64,000 nucleotides of DNA, from NCBI RefSeq assembly GCF_016612865.1, contig NZ_JAENZZ010000002.1, forward strand, positions 992,001 through 1,056,000. The letters run 5' to 3'. Source of the stretch: Blastococcus sp. TML/M2B. Lineage in GTDB: Bacteria > Actinomycetota > Actinomycetes > Mycobacteriales > Geodermatophilaceae. This document shows positions 45,735-58,796 of the stretch, piece by piece (position 1 is the first letter of the stretch; each line of letters begins with the position of its first letter). The notes below the pieces were generated by a model. That model was not told the origin of the DNA. It searched no databases and saw only the letters and a list, made by a program, of their open reading frames with translations. Both the position numbers and the translations under genes were made by a program.

Positions 45735-46151
45735 TCAGGCGGCGAGCGAGACCGCCTCGCCGCGGCGCAGGGCCCCGCGGGCGGGGGCACCGACCAGGGC
45801 CAGCGCGGGCTCGGCCACGGGCACGCCGGCCTCCTCGGCCGCGGGCCGGTCCTCGGCGGCGGCTGCGTCGGCGGCCTCGTCCGGGACGGGGTGCGCGAGC
45901 GCCCGCACGCCGCCGGCACCGGCGACGCGGAGCTCCAGGCTCACCTCGGCCAGCAGGTCGGCGAGCTCGACGTCGAGGGCGTCGCAGATGGAGGCGAGCA
46001 GCTCGGAGGAGGCTTCCTTCTGCCCGCGCTCGACCTCGGAGAGGTAGCCCAGGCTGACCCTCGCCGCGCCGGAGACGTCGCGCAGCGTCCGGTGCTGACG
46101 CAACCGGTGACCCCGCAGGGTGCTCCCGAGCTGGGTACGCAGCAGCAACAT
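45735..46151 (-). CDS. clgR: XRE-type regulator ClgR
   Basis: Activator of clp proteases and of the psp system in actinobacteria. 138 aa. HTH at about 15-65 ('[20 protein letters not shown]' then '[17 protein letters not shown]'), with an Ala/Pro/Glu-rich C-terminus unlike the short ClgR tail. ATG 46151 lies about seven bases after AGGAGA. Position between pspA and pgsA/ftsK matches mycobacterial Rv2745c. Confidence 0.88.
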   Translation of the reverse strand: MLLLRTQLGSTLRGHRLRQHRTLRDVSGAARVSLGYLSEVERGQKEASSELLASICDALDVELADLLAEVSLELRVAGAGGVRALAHPVPDEAADAAAAEDRPAAEEAGVPVAEPALALVGAPARGALRRGEAVSLAA

Positions 46152-46304
46152 GGCCACTCTCCTGTCCTGCGAGCGGGGGAAGCACCGGCACCCTTCGCAG
46201 GCGCCGTGCGCTCACGGTACGCGGCGCCTCGCCCGGTGGCTGGCCCACCCGGCTCGCGTCCTCTCACGGCGTAACGCCGCCGCTCGGGCCGCCCTTCCCG
46301 CGGC

Positions 46305-46775
46305 TCAGGCCAGGCGGGCGAGGAGGGCGTCGGTGGCCGCGTCGACGGCGGCCGACCGCACCGCGGCGCGGTCCCCGGCGAGGTCGAGCTCGAGGACGTC
46401 GGTGCGCGCGCCGTCGGAGAGCCCGAGGTAGACCCGGCCCGGGCCGTGCCCGTCGACGCGGGCCGGGCCGGCCACCCCGGTGAGCCCGACGCCCCAGGTC
46501 GCGGCGCACCGCACGCGCACCCCCTCGGCGAGCGCCGCGGCGGTCTCCGGGCTGACCGGGCCGTGCGCGGCCAGCAGGTCGGCGGGCACGCCGGCGAGCG
46601 CGGTCTTGAGGTCGGTGGCGTAGACGACCACTCCCCCGCGCAGCGTCGCGCTCGCGCCGGGCACCTCCGCCAGGCGGGCGCAGAACAGCCCGGCGGTCAG
46701 CGACTCGGCCGCGGCCACCGTCTCCCCGCGCGCCAGCAGCGCGGCGTGCAGCCGGGCGGTCCGGTCGTCGGCCAC
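46305..46775 (-). CDS. pncC: Nicotinamide-nucleotide amidohydrolase PncC (CinA C-terminal domain)
   Basis: Deamidates NMN to nicotinate mononucleotide in NAD salvage. 156 aa. Typical 'AAAESLTAGLFCARLAEVPG', 'GGVVVYATDLKTALAGVP' and 'GVGLTGVAGPARVDG'. GTG 46775; pgsA ends 11 bases upstream. The full CinA N-terminal domain is absent, as in many actinobacteria. Confidence 0.92.
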   Translation of the reverse strand: MADDRTARLHAALLARGETVAAAESLTAGLFCARLAEVPGASATLRGGVVVYATDLKTALAGVPADLLAAHGPVSPETAAALAEGVRVRCAATWGVGLTGVAGPARVDGHGPGRVYLGLSDGARTDVLELDLAGDRAAVRSAAVDAATDALLARLA

Positions 46776-46786
46776 GGGGCGCCCGC

Positions 46787-47461
46787 TCAGGCGGCGGTGT
46801 CGGTGCGCGTGCCGGTGGCCCCGGCGCTGCCCGCGTTCGACCGGCGGGCGGCCGCGGCCTTCATCGCGCGGGCACTGGTCCGGCGCAGCCGCAGCGCGCG
46901 GACGACGTAGTCCAGGCCGGTGACGACGGTGAGGACCACCGCCAGCGCCATCACCCACCAGCGCGCGGTCGCCGCCGCCCCAGTGAGCGGCAGGATGTAC
47001 GCGCCGATGGCCAGCGCCTGCGCGACGGTCTTGGCCTTGCCACCGCGGCTGGCGGCGATGACACCGTGCCGGATGACCCAGAACCGCAGCACGGTGACGC
47101 CGATCTCGCGCACGAGGATCAGCCAGGTCACCCACCAGGGCAGCAACCCCAGCGCGGAGAGCCCGATGAGCGCGGTGCCGGTGAGCGCCTTGTCGGCGAT
47201 CGGGTCGGCGAGCTTGCCGAACTCGGTGACCTGCCCGGTGCGGCGGGCGATCATCCCGTCGTACCGGTCGGTGATGATCGCCAGCGCGAACACCAACGTC
47301 GCCCAGTAGCGACCGGCGTCGTCGAGGCCGTCGTCCTTCACCAGGAGGTAGGCGAACACCGGCACCACGGCCAGGCGGAGCACGGTCAGGGCGTTGGGCA
47401 GGTTCACCAGGCGTGCCGTCTGCGGCGGCGTCGCCGCGGGGTCGGGCAGCACCTCGCTCAC
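46787..47461 (-). CDS. pgsA: CDP-diacylglycerol-glycerol-3-phosphate 3-phosphatidyltransferase
   Basis: Makes phosphatidylglycerophosphate, the precursor of phosphatidylglycerol. 224 aa, about five TM helices, with the CDP-alcohol phosphotransferase motif D-x2-DG-x2-AR-x8-G-x3-D-x3-D in '[12 protein letters not shown]' to '[11 protein letters not shown]'. The basic C-terminus is an Ala/Arg-rich tail. Lies four bases from the rimO stop, in one operon. Confidence 0.94.
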   Translation of the reverse strand: MSEVLPDPAATPPQTARLVNLPNALTVLRLAVVPVFAYLLVKDDGLDDAGRYWATLVFALAIITDRYDGMIARRTGQVTEFGKLADPIADKALTGTALIGLSALGLLPWWVTWLILVREIGVTVLRFWVIRHGVIAASRGGKAKTVAQALAIGAYILPLTGAAATARWWVMALAVVLTVVTGLDYVVRALRLRRTSARAMKAAAARRSNAGSAGATGTRTDTAA

Positions 47462-47465
47462 GGGA

Positions 47466-48891
47466 TCACCGGCCGGCCGGCTCGGCGGCGCGGGCCAGCA
47501 GGTCGATGCCCTCGGTGCCCACCACGGTCGCCGGCACGAGCTGCCCCGCCACGGCGCCCTCGGGCACCCCGGTGACCGTGGTCGTGCCGTCGGCGTCGGG
47601 GTCCTGGTGCGCGGCGTGGCCGAGCCAGGTGCCCGGCCCGTCGGTGGCCGAGAGGTCCTCGGTGAGCAGCACCTCGACGTGCTCGCCGATGCGGTCCTCG
47701 GCGCGCTGCGCGGTCAGCTCCTCCACCAGGTCGGTGATCCGGCGGACGCGGGCGTCGATCTCGGCCTGGTCCAGCTTGCCGGGCAGGCCGATGGCCTCGG
47801 TCCCCTCCTCGTCGGAGTAGCCGAAGACACCGACCGCGTCGAGCCGGCCGTAGGTCAGGAAGCGCTCCAGCTCGGCGACGTCCTCCTCGGTCTCCCCCGG
47901 GAAGCCGAGGATGACGTTGGTGCGGAAGCCGGCGCCCGGCGCGAGGCTGCGCGCGCGCTCGATCGTGCGCAGGAAGTCGTCGGTGCCGCCGAACCGGCGC
48001 ATGCGGCGCAGCAGGGTCGGCGAGGAGTGCTGGAACGACAGGTCGAAGTAGGGCGCCACACCCGGGGTCGTGGCGATGAGCTCCAGCAGCCCCGGGCGCA
48101 GCTCGGCCGGCTGCAGGTAGGCCACGCGCACCCGCACGATGCCCGGGACGGCGGCCAGCTCGGGCAGCAGCTTCTCCAGCGAGCGCAGGTCGCCGAGGTC
48201 CTTGCCGTAGGAGGTCGAGTTCTCGCTGACCAGCACGAGCTCGGTGACGCCCTGCTCGGCCAGCCAGTGCGCCTCGCCCAGCACCTCGGCCGGCGGCCGG
48301 GAGACGAACGCGCCGCGGAAGGTCGGGATGGCGCAGAACGCGCACCGCCGGTCGCAGCCCGAGGCGAGCTTGAGGGCGGCCATGGGGCCCGAGGCCAGGC
48401 GCTTGCGGCGCAGCCAGTCGTGGCCGGGGATGACCGGCGCGTCGGCCGCGGCGGTCGCCGCGGTGCGCTGCACCGGGCTGATCGGCAGCAGGGTGCGGCG
48501 GTCGCGCGGGGTGTGCGGGCACCAGCGGGCGCCCGGCGATCACGTCGTCGAGCCGCTCGCCGATCTGGGCGTAGTCGTCGAAGCCGAGGACGGTGGCCTC
48601 GGGCAGCGCGCCGGCCAGCTCCGAGCCGTAGCGCTCGGCCATGCAGCCCACGGCGACGACCGGGGCGCCCGAGTCGGTGGCCGCGAGGATCGCGTCGACG
48701 GAGTCCTTCTTGGCCGACTCGATGAACCCGCAGGTGTTGACCAGGACGGCGTCGGCGGCGTCGGCGTCCTCGACGAGCTCGTAGCCACCCGCGGCCAGCC
48801 GGCCGGCCAGTTCCTCGGAGTCGACCTCGTTGCGGGCGCACCCGAGGGTCACCACCGCCACAGTCCGGGCAGGGGAGGGCGCAGCTGTCAC
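47466..48891 (-). CDS. rimO: Ribosomal protein S12 methylthiotransferase RimO, frame broken at about 48517
   Basis: Radical-SAM enzyme modifying Asp of ribosomal protein uS12. The first frame (48891) has '[17 protein letters not shown]', '[19 protein letters not shown]' and '[13 protein letters not shown]', the UPF0004 cysteines. The second has the SAM triad '[18 protein letters not shown]' and the TRAM domain. The join runs '[18 protein letters not shown]' after removing one base. Repair gives 474 aa. The break lies on the 500-bp grid. pgsA follows. Confidence 0.94.
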
Positions 48892-48956
48892 CGGGCCATC
48901 GTAGTCGCCCGGACCGCCGCCCTCCCCGCTCCCGGGAGTGATCCCCGTCGTCCGCG

Positions 48957-51447
<2,491 letters not shown>

Positions 51448-51536
51448 GCGTCGAACGGTAATCCGCTCGGAGGCCGCGAACGGGCAGGCAGAGCGTCGTG
51501 TCCCGCACCGGCGACCCATCTCATAACGTCACAGGC

Positions 51537-53475
51537 ATGAGCCCGACGCGCACCCCCGGCAGCTGGCCGACCCCGATCACCTCGGAGCTGGTGGTCCGCG
51601 CGGCCGCCCGGATCGGCGAGGTCGTCGTCGACGGCGCCGACGTCTGGTGGTCGGAGTCCCGGCCCGACGAGGGCGGCCGGTCGGTGATCGTGCGGCGGGC
51701 TGCCGACGGCGCGGTCAGCGACGTGCTGCCCGCGCCGTGGAACGCCCGCACCCGCGTGCACGAGTACGGCGGCGGGGCCTGGACGGTCGCCGGCGGCACG
51801 CTGTGGTTCACCGAGTTCTCGGACCAGCGGCTGTACCGGCTCGACCCGGGCAGCGCCTCCCCCGTCGCCGTCACGCCGGAGCCCGCGGTGCGCGCCGGTG
51901 TCCGGCACGCCGACCTGACCGCCGTCGCCGGCGGCGTGCTCGCCGTCCGCGAGCACCACCCCGCCGAGCACGCCCCCGCCGCGGACGTCGTGAACGAGGT
52001 GGTGCGCATCGGCCCCGACGGCGCCGAGGTGCTGGTGAGCGGCCCCGACTTCGTCTCCGACCCGCGGCCCGGGCCCGGCGGCGAGCTGGCCTGGCTGCAG
52101 TGGGACCACCCGCACATGCCGTGGGACGCCGCGCAGCTCGTGGTCCGGGCGGCCGACGGGAGCGAGACCGTCGTCGCGGGCGGACCGGGCGAGTCCGTCG
52201 TGCAGCCGGTGTGGGCGCCCGACGGCGCGCTGTGGTTCCTCTGCGACCGCACGGACGTCTGGTCGCTGTACCGGTGGCGCGCGGGTGCCGCGGCCGAGCT
52301 GGTGCTCGACGTCGGCAGCGACATCGCCGGGCCGCAGTGGGTGTTCGGCGCCAGCCGCTTCGCCCTGCTCGACGACGGCCGGATCGTCCTGGCCCACGGG
52401 CGCGAGGGCCGCGACCGGCTGGTGGTCCGCTCCCCCGACGGCGGGCTGCGCGAGGTCGAGCTGGCCTACGCGGCGCTGCGCGACCTGGTCGCGGCCGGGA
52501 ACGACGTCGTCTGCGTCGCCGGTGGCCCGGACAGCGAGCCGGTGGTGCTGCGGGTGCCCCTGGACGGGAACGCCCCGGTGGTCCTGCGCCCGGCGCGCGA
52601 CCTCGGGCTGGACCCGGCCTGGTTCTCCCGCCCGGAGCACGTGAGCTTCCCGACCGAGGACGGCGGCACCGGCATCGGCGTCGCGCACGCCCTCGTGTAC
52701 CCGCCGGCCAACCCGGAGGTGACCGCGCCCGACGGCGCGCTGCCCCCGCTGCTCGTGCTCGTCCACGGCGGCCCCACCTCGGCCGCCTCCCCGGTGCTCA
52801 ACCTCGCCGTGCAGTACTGGACCTCGCGCGGGTTCTGCGTCGCCGACGTCGACTACCGCGGCTCCACCGGCTACGGCCGCCGGTACCGGGACGCGCTGCA
52901 GGGCCGGTGGGGCGTGGTCGACCTAGACGACGTCGTCGCCTGCGCCCGGTACCTGGCCGACGCCGGCCGGGTGGACCCCGCGCGCATGGCGATCCGCGGC
53001 GGCTCGGCCGGCGGGTACAACGACGCTGGCCGCCCTCTCCATGCGCCCGGGGGTCTTCACCGCCGGCGCGAGCCACTACGGCGTCGCCGACCTCGGCGCG
53101 CTGGCCGCCGAGACGCACAAGTTCGAGTCCCGCTACCTCGACGGGCTCGTGGCGCCGTGGCCTGCGGGCGCCGACGTCTACGCGGAGCGCTCGCCGATCA
53201 ACCACGTGGACGCCCTCGACACCCCGCTCGCCGTGTTCCAGGGCGACGAGGACGCGATCGTGCCGCCCGACCAGGCCGAGGCGATCGTGGCGGCGCTGCG
53301 CGCCAAGGGTGTGCCGCACGCCTACCTGCTCTTCGCCGGCGAGCAGCACGGCTTCCGCCAGGCGGCCAACATCCGGGCCGCGCTGGACGGCGAGCTGTCG
53401 TTCTACGCCCAGGTCTGGGGCTTCGACCTCCCGGCGGACGAGGACATCACCCCGATCGACGTCGTCGCCCTGTGA
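51537..53475 (+). CDS. S9-family (prolyl-oligopeptidase-type) serine peptidase, frame broken at 53019
   Basis: 645 aa after repair. An N-terminal beta-propeller of about 380 residues is followed by an alpha/beta-hydrolase: nucleophile in 'IRGGSAGGY' (GGSAGG), acid '[11 protein letters not shown]' and His 'GEQHGFRQ'. '[13 protein letters not shown]' gives the oxyanion region. An extra A at 53019-53020 separates 'SAGGY' from '[13 protein letters not shown]'. On the 500-bp grid. Cytosolic, no signal peptide. ATG 51537 is the start; ftsK is divergent, 89 bases away. Confidence 0.9.
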
Positions 53476-54002
53476 CCGTCATCCGGCCGGCGACGGTCGC
53501 CGACCTGCCGCGCCTGCGGGAGATCGAGCGCGCCGCCGGCCGGGCGTTCGCCGGGCTCGGCATGCACCTGGTCGCCGACGACGAGCCGCCGGCGCTCGAG
53601 GAGCTGCGCGGCTACGCCGACGCCGGCCGGGCGTGGGTCCGCACCGACGACGACGACCGGCCGGTGGCCTACCTGCTCGCCGACGTCGTCGACGGCTGCG
53701 CGCACCTCGAGCAGGTGAGCGTGCACCCCGACGCCGCGGGGCACGGCCACGGCCGGGCGCTCGTCGAGCACCTCGCGACCTGGGCCCGGGAGCGGGGGCT
53801 GCCCGCGGTCACCCTCACCACCTACGTGGACGTGCCGTGGAACGGCCCGTACTACCGCCGGCTGGGCTTCTCCCCCGTCGACCCCGCGGAGCTCTCCGCG
53901 GGCCTGCGGGAGATCCGCCGGGTCGAGGCCGCGCACGGCCTCGACCGCTGGCCCCGCGCCGCGATGCGGCGCGAGATCAGACCTCGAGGACCGTCGGGAT
54001 GA
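53472..54002 (+). CDS. GNAT-family N-acetyltransferase
   Basis: 176 aa. '[19 protein letters not shown]' is the acetyl-CoA loop and '[13 protein letters not shown]' the C-terminal GNAT signature. The GTG overlaps the peptidase stop (GTGA), so it is coupled. Its end overlaps the convergent rnj by 26 bases. Confidence 0.86.
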   Translation: MTVIRPATVADLPRLREIERAAGRAFAGLGMHLVADDEPPALEELRGYADAGRAWVRTDDDDRPVAYLLADVVDGCAHLEQVSVHPDAAGHGHGRALVEHLATWARERGLPAVTLTTYVDVPWNGPYYRRLGFSPVDPAELSAGLREIRRVEAAHGLDRWPRAAMRREIRPRGPSG

Positions 54003-55677
54003 TCATCGGGCGGCGGCGGTGCTTGTCCGACACCCACTTGCCGACGGTCCGGCGGATGATCTGCGACAGGCGGTGCGCGTCGACGTCGTCGTCCTGCAGC
54101 GCGCGCCGCAGGTTGTCCTCGACCAGGCGGAGCGCCTCGTCGAAGGTCGACGGGTCATCGGAGAAGCCCTTGGTCGACAGGTGCACCGGACGCACGATGG
54201 TGCGCGTCGAGGGCTCGACGACGACAGTGAGGGCGACGAAGCCCTCGTCGCCGAGGATGCGCCGCGCCTGCAGCGACTCCTCGCCGACGTCGCCCACGTT
54301 GAGCCCGTCGACGTAGACGTCGCCGATGGGGACGCTGCCCACGATCGAGGCCTTGCCGTCGACCAGGTCGATGACCACACCGTCCTCGGCGAGCAGCACG
54401 CGGTCGGCCGGCATGCCGGTCTCCTCGGCGAGCTTGGCGTGGGCGCGCAGGTGCCGCCACTCGCCGTGCACGGGCATCAGGTAGCGCGGCTTGGCCACGT
54501 TGAGCAGGGTGCGCAGCTCACCGGCCGGGGCGTGCCCGGAGACGTGCACCTTCGCCGTCTCCTTGTGCACGACGGTGGCGCCGAGGCGGGACAGCCCGTT
54601 GATGACCTTGTAGACGGCCGTCTCGTTCCCCGGCACCAGCGACGAGGCGAGGACGACGGTGTCGCCGGGCTCGATCGTGACCTGGTGGTGGTCGCCGCGG
54701 GCCATGCGGCCCAGCGCCGAGAGCGGCTCGCCCTGGGAGCCGGTGCTCACCAGCACGACCTGCTCGGGCGGCATCTTGGCGGCGTCGTCGAGCGACACCA
54801 TGAGGCCGGGTGCCATGTGCAGCAGGCCGAGGTCGCGGGCGACGCCCATGTTGCGGACCATCGAGCGGCCCACCAGCGCCACCTTGCGGTTGTGCTTGTG
54901 CGCGCAGTCGAGCACCTGCTGGATGCGGTGCACGTGGCTGGCGAAGCTGGAGACGATCAGCCGCTGCGTCGCGCGGGCGAAGACGTCGTCGAGGACCGGG
55001 CCGATGCTGCGCTCGGGGGTGACGAAGCCGGGCACCTCGGCGTTGGTCGAGTCGGCCAGCAGCAGGTCGATGCCCGAGACGCCGAGCCGGGCGAAGGCGC
55101 CCAGGTCGGTGAGGACGCCGTCGAGCGGCAGCTGGTCCATCTTGAAGTCGCCGGTGTGCACGAGCAGGCCGGCCGGGGTGTGCACCGCGACGGCCAGGGC
55201 GTCGGGGATCGAGTGGTTCACCGAGATGAACTCGCAGTGGAACGGGCCGGCCAGGTGGTCGTCCCCGGCGGCGACCTCGACCAGCACGGGGTCGATGCGG
55301 TGCTCGCGCAGCTTGGCCTTGACCAGCGCCAGGGTGAACCGGGAGCCGACCAGCGGGATGTCCTCGCGCAGCCGCAGCAGGTACGGGATCGCCCCGATGT
55401 GGTCCTCGTGGCCGTGGGTCAGGACGACGGCGGTGATGTCGTCGAGGCGGTGCTCGATGACGCCGAAGTCCGGCAGGATCAGGTCGACGCCGGGCTGCTC
55501 CGCCTCGGGGAAGAGCACGCCGCAGTCGATGACGAGCAGCTGCCCGTCGAACTCCAGGACCGCCATGTTGCGGCCGATCTCGCCCAGGCCGCCCAGGGCC
55601 ATGACGCGCAGGCCGCCCTCGGGCAGCGGCGGCGGGGCCTTGAGGTCCAGGTGCGGTTGGGTGACCACGCCACTCAT
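53977..55677 (-). CDS. rnj: Ribonuclease J
   Basis: Metallo-beta-lactamase-fold 5'-exo/endoribonuclease in RNA processing. 566 aa, with 'LTHGHEDHIGAIPYLL' (zinc site), 'VHTGDFKMDQLP', the beta-CASP 'STNAEVPGF' and 'VSGHAPAGELRTLLNVAKP'. Ends in a C-terminal RNase J domain. dapA lies 10 bases upstream on the same strand, the thyX-dapA-rnj order of mycobacteria. Confidence 0.96.
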   Translation of the reverse strand: MSGVVTQPHLDLKAPPPLPEGGLRVMALGGLGEIGRNMAVLEFDGQLLVIDCGVLFPEAEQPGVDLILPDFGVIEHRLDDITAVVLTHGHEDHIGAIPYLLRLREDIPLVGSRFTLALVKAKLREHRIDPVLVEVAAGDDHLAGPFHCEFISVNHSIPDALAVAVHTPAGLLVHTGDFKMDQLPLDGVLTDLGAFARLGVSGIDLLLADSTNAEVPGFVTPERSIGPVLDDVFARATQRLIVSSFASHVHRIQQVLDCAHKHNRKVALVGRSMVRNMGVARDLGLLHMAPGLMVSLDDAAKMPPEQVVLVSTGSQGEPLSALGRMARGDHHQVTIEPGDTVVLASSLVPGNETAVYKVINGLSRLGATVVHKETAKVHVSGHAPAGELRTLLNVAKPRYLMPVHGEWRHLRAHAKLAEETGMPADRVLLAEDGVVIDLVDGKASIVGSVPIGDVYVDGLNVGDVGEESLQARRILGDEGFVALTVVVEPSTRTIVRPVHLSTKGFSDDPSTFDEALRLVEDNLRRALQDDDVDAHRLSQIIRRTVGKWVSDKHRRRPMIIPTVLEV

Positions 55678-55687
55678 CGGGTGTCAC

Positions 55688-56584
55688 TCACAGGTCGATG
55701 CCTCCGTCGGCGAGGTCGATGCGCAGTTGCGCGAGCTGTTCGTCGGTCGCCTCGACCAGTGGCGGCCGCAGCGGGCCGGCCGGCAGGCCGAGAGCGTTGA
55801 GCGCCGCCTTGACCAGGATCGCGCCCTGGGTGCGGAAGATGCCGGTGTAGACCGGCAGCAGGCTGTCGTTCACGGCGCGGGCCCGGGCCAGGTCACCGGC
55901 CTCGACGGCGGCCACCAGCTCGGCCAGCCGTGGCCCGGCCAGGTGGCCCACCACGCTGACCACGCCGACGCCGCCCATCGCGAGGATCGGCAGGTTCAGC
56001 ATGTCGTCGCCGCTGTAGTACGCCAGGTCGGAGCGCGCACGGGTCCAGGCCAGCGCGCCGAAGTCGCCGCGGGCGTCCTTGACCGCCACGATCCGCGGGT
56101 GCTCGGCGAGGCGGACGAGCGTCTCGACCTCGATCGGGATCACCGAGCGGTGCGGGATGTCGTAGAGCAGCACCGGCAGGTCGGTGCTGTCGGCCACCGT
56201 CGTGAAGTGGCGCAGCAGGCCGGCCTGCGGGGGCTTGTTGTAGTACGGGGTGACGACCAGCAGGCCGTCGGCGCCCAGCCGCTCCGCGGCCCGCGCCCGC
56301 TCCGCCGAGTGGGCGGTGTCGTTCGTGCCGACGCCGGCGATGACCGTGGCGCGGTCGCCGACCGCGTCGATCACCGCCTCCAGGACGGCGTTGGTCTCGC
56401 CGTCGCTGAGGGTCGGCGCCTCGCCGGTCGTCCCGGTCACCACGAGCCCGTCGTGCGACTGGCGGTCGACCAGGTGCGCGGCCAGCTCCTGCGCGCCGGC
56501 GAGGTCGATCGACCCGTCCTCGGCCAGCGGCGTGACCATCGCCGTGAGCACGCGCCCGAACGGTCGGGCGGGGTCGGTGGTCAT
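55688..56584 (-). CDS. dapA: 4-hydroxy-tetrahydrodipicolinate synthase
   Basis: Condenses pyruvate and aspartate semialdehyde, first step of diaminopimelate/lysine synthesis. 298 aa. 'VVTGTTGEAPTLSDGE', 'YYNKPPQAGLLRHF' and the Schiff-base Lys in 'IVAVKDARGDFGAL' are present. Upstream dfrA ends 10 bases before its start; the genes form a chain thyA-dfrA-dapA-rnj. Confidence 0.96.
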   Translation of the reverse strand: MTTDPARPFGRVLTAMVTPLAEDGSIDLAGAQELAAHLVDRQSHDGLVVTGTTGEAPTLSDGETNAVLEAVIDAVGDRATVIAGVGTNDTAHSAERARAAERLGADGLLVVTPYYNKPPQAGLLRHFTTVADSTDLPVLLYDIPHRSVIPIEVETLVRLAEHPRIVAVKDARGDFGALAWTRARSDLAYYSGDDMLNLPILAMGGVGVVSVVGHLAGPRLAELVAAVEAGDLARARAVNDSLLPVYTGIFRTQGAILVKAALNALGLPAGPLRPPLVEATDEQLAQLRIDLADGGIDL

Positions 56585-56594
56585 GGGTCTGAAT

Positions 56595-57119
56595 CTACCG
56601 ATCCGCGCGATCGGGCACCGGCCCGCCCACGGCGGCGCGCTCGTACTCCGACACCGCGTAGCGCAGCCCGCCCGACGTCGACTCCGCCCAGCCCCGGTCG
56701 GGGGTGCGTGCGGTGCGGGTCCAGCCCTCGTCCAGCGGCGGCGCCCAGGTGTCGCCCTCGACCGCCACGTCGACGTCGGTGACGACCAGGCGACCGGCGT
56801 GCGGCAGGAACGCGGCGTACACCGCTCCCCCGCCGATCACCCAGCACGACGGGTGCTCGGCGAGCACCTGCTCCACCGAGGCGGCGGTCCGCGCCCCGTC
56901 GGCCGACCACGCCGGATCGCCGGTCAGGACGACGTTGAGCCGGCCGGGGAGGGGGCGGAAGCGCTCGGGCAGCGACTCCCACGTGCGCCGGCCCATGACG
57001 ACCGTCGACCCCGTGGTGAGCCGCCGGAACAGCGCCAGGTCCTCGGGCAGGTGCCACGGCAGGCCGCCGTCGGCACCGATCACCCCGCCCCGCCCCTGGG
57101 CCCACACCATCCCGATCAC
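56595..57119 (-). CDS. dfrA: Dihydrofolate reductase
   Basis: Reduces dihydrofolate to tetrahydrofolate, regenerating the cofactor used by ThyA. 174 aa with 'GVIGADGGLPWHLPEDLALF', 'VVMGRRTWESLPERFRPLPG' and 'CWVIGGGAVYAAFLPHAGRL'. GTG 57119 is the start; the ATG at 57110 is possible. thyA ends 14 bases upstream. Confidence 0.95.
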   Translation of the reverse strand: MIGMVWAQGRGGVIGADGGLPWHLPEDLALFRRLTTGSTVVMGRRTWESLPERFRPLPGRLNVVLTGDPAWSADGARTAASVEQVLAEHPSCWVIGGGAVYAAFLPHAGRLVVTDVDVAVEGDTWAPPLDEGWTRTARTPDRGWAESTSGGLRYAVSEYERAAVGGPVPDRADR

Positions 57120-57132
57120 CGGCAGCGGCCGA

Positions 57133-57940
57133 TCAGACGGCGACGGCGCCGCGGATCGCGGGGTGGTGCCGGTAGCCGCCGAGGGTGAAGTGGTCGTAGG
57201 TGTAGTCGAACAGCGAGGGCACGGGCGCGAGCTCCAGCGTGGGGAACGGCAGCGGGTCGCGGGAGAGCTGCTCGGTGACCTGCGCGACGTGGTTGCTGTA
57301 GACGTGGCAGTCGCCGCCGACCCAGACGAAGTCACCCGGCTCCAGGCCGACCTGCGCGGCGACCATGCGGGTGAGCAGCGCGTAGCTCGCGATGTTGAAC
57401 GGGACGCCGAGGAACATGTCAGCGCTGCGCTGGTACAGCTGGCAGGAGAGCTTGCCGTCGGCGACGTAGAACTGGAACAGCGCGTGGCAGGGCGCCAGCG
57501 CCATCTCCGGCAGGGCGCCGGACGTTCCAGGCCGAGACGACCATGCGGCGGGAATCGGGGTCCGAGCGCAGCGTGTCGAGGACGGCGGCGATCTGGTCGA
57601 TCTGCTGCCCGTCCGGCGCGGGCCAGGACCGCCACTGCACGCCGTAGACGGGGCCCAGCTCGCCCTCGGGCGACGCCCACTCGTCCCAGATGGTCACGCC
57701 CTGCTCGCGCAGCCAGCCCACGTTGCTCTCGCCGCGGAGGAACCACAGCAGTTCGACGGCGATCGACTTGAAGTGCACCTTCTTCGTCGTCACCAGGGGG
57801 AAGGTCTCCGACAGGTCGTACCGGAGCCGCTCCCCGAACAGGCTCAGGGTGCCGGTCCCCGTGCGGTCCTGCTTGGGCGTGCCCTGCTCCAGGATCCGCC
57901 GCAGGAGGTCCTCGTACTGGGTGTCGATCGCCGCTGCCAC
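57133..57940 (-). CDS. thyA: Thymidylate synthase ThyA, frame broken at 57520
   Basis: Folate-dependent conversion of dUMP to dTMP. 268 aa after repair. First frame: '[20 protein letters not shown]', '[19 protein letters not shown]' and '[10 protein letters not shown]'. Second: the catalytic Cys in '[14 protein letters not shown]' and '[20 protein letters not shown]'. One extra base separates 'AWNV' from 'GALPEM'. On the 500-bp grid. Followed by dfrA, its functional partner. Confidence 0.95.
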
Positions 57941-58003
57941 GGACCCGAGACTACGGCCGGGGACCGACCGGCGGGCGGGGCCGTCGCAGACGCCCCACGG
58001 GCC

Positions 58004-58756
58004 TCAGCCCTCGCCGACGAGCGGGCTGGCCGCGACGTGCGTGCCGTCGGCCAGCGCGCTGATCCGGAAGTCGCCGAACACGTTGCCGGCCACCCGCTGC
58101 AGCTCGCGCAGGCAGGCGATCGCCAGCGCGCGGAGCTCGACGTCGGCGTGCTCGCTGGCGCGCATCGCGACGAAGTGCCGCCAGGCCCGGTAGTTGCCGG
58201 TGACGACGATCCGCGTCTCCGTGGCGGCCGGCAGCACCGAGCGCGCGGCCTGCCGCGCCTGCTTGCGCCTCAGGCCCGCGCCGGGCCCGTCCCCGACCCG
58301 CCGCTCCAGCCCGGCCCGCAGCTGCTCGTAGGCCTCGGCCGCCGCACCGGTGGCGGCCTCGAACAGCGCATGCAGCTCCGGGTCGGCGGCGATCGCGGCC
58401 GGCTCGACCACGGCGGCGTCCTGCTCGGGGACGAACCGCTGCGAGAGCTGGCTGTAGGAGAAGTGCCGGTGCCGCACCAGCTCGTGGGTGAGGGTCCGGG
58501 AGACCCCGGTGAGGTACATGGTCACCGAGGCGTGCTCGAGGACGGAGAGGTGGCCGACCTCCAGCAGGTGCCGGAGGTAGGCGGCGTTCGTGGCCGTCGC
58601 GGGGTTGGGCTTGTCCCAGGACTGGTAGCAGGCCCGACCGGCGAACTCGGCCAGCGCCTGCCCGCCGTCGGCGTCGGTCTCCCACGGCACGTCGGCCGGC
58701 GGGGTGAACTGGGTCTGGGCGACGACCTGGACCTTCAGCGGCACGATGTCGGGCAC
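58004..58756 (-). CDS. thyX: Flavin-dependent thymidylate synthase ThyX
   Basis: FAD/NADPH-dependent dTMP synthesis, mechanistically unrelated to ThyA. 250 aa with the ThyX signature '[14 protein letters not shown]', '[20 protein letters not shown]' and '[20 protein letters not shown]'. GTG 58756 is the start. Lies upstream of thyA (63-base gap) on the same strand; both enzymes coexist. Confidence 0.95.
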   Translation of the reverse strand: MPDIVPLKVQVVAQTQFTPPADVPWETDADGGQALAEFAGRACYQSWDKPNPATATNAAYLRHLLEVGHLSVLEHASVTMYLTGVSRTLTHELVRHRHFSYSQLSQRFVPEQDAAVVEPAAIAADPELHALFEAATGAAAEAYEQLRAGLERRVGDGPGAGLRRKQARQAARSVLPAATETRIVVTGNYRAWRHFVAMRASEHADVELRALAIACLRELQRVAGNVFGDFRISALADGTHVAASPLVGEG

Positions 58757-58784
58757 GCCGCCGAGCGTACGGCCGGGGCGGGGG

Positions 58785-58790
58785 CAGACT
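58785..58790 (+). promoter_or_regulatory. -10 element of a probable leaderless promoter (DUF1232 gene)
   Basis: CAGACT ends six bases before GTG 58797 with no ribosome site. Confidence 0.4.
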
Positions 58791-58796
58791 GGCCGC

